Origin: Roseobacter sp. MH60115
GTDB taxonomy: Bacteria; Pseudomonadota; Alphaproteobacteria; Rhodobacterales; Rhodobacteraceae
Assembly (NCBI RefSeq): GCF_015644665.1
Contig: NZ_JADOBQ010000003.1
Coordinates: 372,001 to 436,000 of the forward strand
DNA: 64,000 nucleotides
Reading direction: 5' to 3'
Shown: positions 62,313 through 64,000 of the stretch, one piece after another
How the letters are laid out: every line of letters begins with the position of its first letter
Numbering within the stretch: the first letter of the stretch is position 1
The notes under the pieces: generated by a model
The model's input: only the letters and a program-made list of their open reading frames with translations
Database searches by the model: none
Told to the model about the DNA's origin: nothing
Position numbers and translations under genes: made by a program

Positions 62313-62528
62313 TGCTGCGTGCTTAGCGTTTTGCAAACCGCCTCATGCGACTGCAACCGTAAGGACCCTTTCTGTGTCTTTGCCTGGCTCTTGGAATTCG
62401 CCGAACAGGTTTGGCGAAAATCTCAAGTTTTCAGGCGTTATCTTCAGTATACGTTAATTCAATTCTTGATACAAATTATTCATCAAAAACAGTATTTTAT
62501 TTGGATCTGAGATAACAACGAAAATGCG

Positions 62529-62843
62529 GTGAAAGCAGCGGCGCTGGCCCTGTACGGGCTGCTGCCAACAGCAGGCTCTGCAAGTGACTTCACAGCTGGC
62601 AAGGTCATTTCCGACATGAACGCGGCGGAGCAGTATTCCTATCTGGCAGGCTTGACGGAAGGTCTGGCCTACGCCCGCTACCGCGCCGATGGCAGTATGA
62701 CCAACGGCATGACCTGCATCTATCAATGGTTCTATGACGAGGACGGCACTTTCGATGTGATATTGGCCGCCTTCGCCAAGTTTCAGGAGCGCACGCCCGG
62801 CGCAATCATGGCAGCACTCATTCAAAGGCGGTGCGATGCATGA
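62529..62843 (+). CDS. Secreted small protein, Rap1a/Tai-like
   Basis: A 104-residue protein starting with GTG: short signal peptide (ALALYGLLPTAGSASD) and a domain (FTAGKVISDMNAAEQYSYLAGLTEGLAYARYRADGS...CIYQWFYDED...AAFAKFQERTPGAIMAALIQRRC) resembling Rap1a/Tai exported proteins and the protein at 22075-22419. The stop overlaps the next ATG (ATGATGA), so they are coupled. Confidence 0.6.
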   Translation: MKAAALALYGLLPTAGSASDFTAGKVISDMNAAEQYSYLAGLTEGLAYARYRADGSMTNGMTCIYQWFYDEDGTFDVILAAFAKFQERTPGAIMAALIQRRCDA

Positions 62844-63094
62844 TGACAGATTTTGAAACAGCACTAGACCTAGCACGGGAGATACAGTTTGACGACGCGA
62901 CACGCCTGCGAGAAGAAGGGTTTCGCCTGCAGGACGAGCGGATCGAAAAGCGCGCTGCCCAGATCGTCGAAGAGCAGGCAGAGAAATCAGACCTGATGAC
63001 GGCAATCCTGGTGGATGGTGGCGCTGCATATGCCGCGCGGCTCAACGAACTGACGAGCAGGATCGATCTGCATCAACCGACAGCAGAACCATAA
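62840..63094 (+). CDS. Hypothetical small protein
   Basis: An 84-residue acidic helical protein (FETALDLAREIQFDDATRLREEGFRLQDERIEKRAAQIVEEQAEKSDL). It overlaps the Rap1a-like gene by 4 bp. The function is unknown. Confidence 0.5.
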   Translation: MMTDFETALDLAREIQFDDATRLREEGFRLQDERIEKRAAQIVEEQAEKSDLMTAILVDGGAAYAARLNELTSRIDLHQPTAEP

Positions 63095-63326
63095 TCAGGG
63101 TCCGGCCCGCGATGCTGTTGATCGGGGGGGCGATACGCCCGCGCGATTTCAGGACCGTGATGGGCAAAACCACTCTCAGCCGCGTATGGAACGCTGAAGC
63201 GGTGATCTAACCGGAGCCAAAGGGGCGCTGCGCCGAGATGGCCAGCGCCCTCTTTTGTATCCACCCAAACAGAAAGGATCACGCCATGGCTGACACCCAG
63301 AGACCGAGAACACCCCAACTTCACCG

Positions 63327-63611
63327 ATGTCCTTGGACGACCGCCTTCTCGAAGAGTACCGAGACGACCTGCACGGCGTCGATATCTCCAATGAAGCCGC
63401 AAAGGTCTTCCTGATGTCCCTCTTTCGCATCATGAGCGCCTTTGTCGACCTAGGCGTAAAGATCGGCCCTACCGATGTGGAAGACATTATAATCAAACAA
63501 GAAAAGCATTCCGATCTTCGCGTTGATGTGCTACGATTACTGCACCCTGAAGACATGCCGCATGAAACAGTTGCACCCCGTTCACCCGATAACGAGAAGG
63601 AGCAACCGTGA
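63327..63611 (+). CDS. Small conserved partner of serine recombinase, second copy
   Basis: A 94-residue protein (DRLLEEYRDDLHGVDISNEAAKVFLMSLFRIMSAFVDLGVKIGPTDVEDIIIKQEKHSDLRVDVLRLLHPED) homologous to the protein at 4443-4760. An ATG at 63286 with GAAAGGA upstream is out of frame by one base, near a CCCC run, so the native start may be lost to a frameshift. The stop overlaps the recombinase GTG (GTGA). Confidence 0.7.
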   Translation: MSLDDRLLEEYRDDLHGVDISNEAAKVFLMSLFRIMSAFVDLGVKIGPTDVEDIIIKQEKHSDLRVDVLRLLHPEDMPHETVAPRSPDNEKEQP

Positions 63612-64000
63612 GCACATACCGCACAGATATTAGGTCCCAACAACCCGCTGTCATTTACAGCCGCGTCTCAGGCGTCAAGCAGGCCACCACTGGTCACGGT
63701 CTCGATAGCCAAGAGACCCGCTGTCGGGATCACGCCGAGCGCCAAGGCTATGTCGTAGAGGCCGTCTTCCCCGATGATGTCTCTGGCGGTGGCGACTTCA
63801 TGAAGCGCCCCGGCATGGTAGCCCTGCTCAGCTACCTCGACGCGCAGAAGGACAAATCCTACGTCGTCATCTTCGATGATCTCAAACGCTTTGCCCGCGA
63901 TACTGAATTCCACATCCAACTGCGCCGGGCCTTCAAGCAGCGCGGTGCGCAGGTCGAATGCCTGAACTTCCGGTTTGAAGATACGCCGGAAGGCAAATTC
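63608..64000 (+). CDS. Large serine recombinase (3' partial, second copy)
   Basis: The first 131 residues of a recombinase close to the one at 2788-4446: AVIYSRVSGVKQATTGHGLDSQETRCRDHAE (nucleophile Ser in YSRVS), FPDDVSGGGDFMKRPGMVALLSY, VVIFDDLKRFARDTEFHIQLRRAF, ECLNFRFEDTPEGKF. It starts with GTG overlapping the partner gene's stop. The rest lies outside the window. Confidence 0.9.
   Translation, partial: MSTYRTDIRSQQPAVIYSRVSGVKQATTGHGLDSQETRCRDHAERQGYVVEAVFPDDVSGGGDFMKRPGMVALLSYLDAQKDKSYVVIFDDLKRFARDTEFHIQLRRAFKQRGAQVECLNFRFEDTPEGKF

Larger units (their letters stand above)
59413..64000. mobile_element. Second integrative element (continues past window)
   Basis: From the tRNA-His-like sequence rightwards the genes are accessory: tyrosine integrase, recombinase and regulator fragments, a Rap1a-like exported protein, and a second helper plus serine recombinase pair. 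The right end is outside the window. The mix of a tyrosine integrase at one end and a serine recombinase further in suggests two nested or adjacent elements. Confidence 0.75.

Noticed and set aside
1-64000. CRISPR arrays, rRNA genes or prophage structural genes
   Set aside because: No regularly spaced repeats, rRNA sequence or capsid/tail-type proteins were seen in the window.

Overview
The window looks like chromosome of a Roseobacter-group alphaproteobacterium (Rhodobacteraceae). The GC-rich flanks carry genes typical of that group: the end of a histidine operon, rlmB, metY, hppD with an Lrp-type regulator, a CPA2 antiporter, divergent cobT/cobS, carD, fdxA, a Suv3-like helicase, a ligase-associated exonuclease with an ATP-dependent ligase, pepF, rpoH and an RluD-type pseudouridine synthase. 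This assignment rests on gene content and protein style only; no database search was run.

Layout: 1-2900 is core (hisF, hisE, CoA-binding protein, zinc-ribbon protein, rlmB, tRNA-Tyr). About 2901-32800 is a mosaic, mostly lower-GC island at the 3' end of tRNA-Tyr. Its left end carries a large serine recombinase whose reading frame runs antisense through the tRNA. Its right end carries mobC and a relaxase cut off before its histidine motif. Inside are two paralogous VirD4-type modules (one truncated and fused tail-to-tail to a truncated ardA), small serine and tyrosine recombinases, a recombinase pseudogene, several exported proteins of unknown function, and three hairpin-bearing intergenic modules that look like oriT regions. 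32922-59379 is core again. From about 59413 a second element begins at a tRNA-His-like sequence with a tyrosine integrase. It runs off the right edge inside a second copy of the helper plus serine recombinase pair seen at the left end of the first island.

The cargo of most interest is (i) 14044-17779, two adjacent reverse transcriptases of the DRT type 3 arrangement with a small ORF in front and an ACACACACA tract just behind; (ii) 28161-31766, a tight three-gene operon of a HIT-type protein, a multi-pass membrane protein and an 800-residue protein with PPDK/PEP-synthase-like ATP-grasp halves followed by a MazG-like domain, which I do not recognise as a described system; (iii) 8599-11131, an unknown protein plus two ankyrin proteins, the second sitting in a 483-bp unit bounded by 17-bp direct repeats that copy the 3' end of the adjacent tyrosine recombinase gene; and (iv) a DUF2779-type nuclease-like gene. 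Together these suggest an integrative mobilizable element that has accumulated defence-type cargo. It has coupling proteins and mobilization remnants but no visible type IV secretion channel genes.
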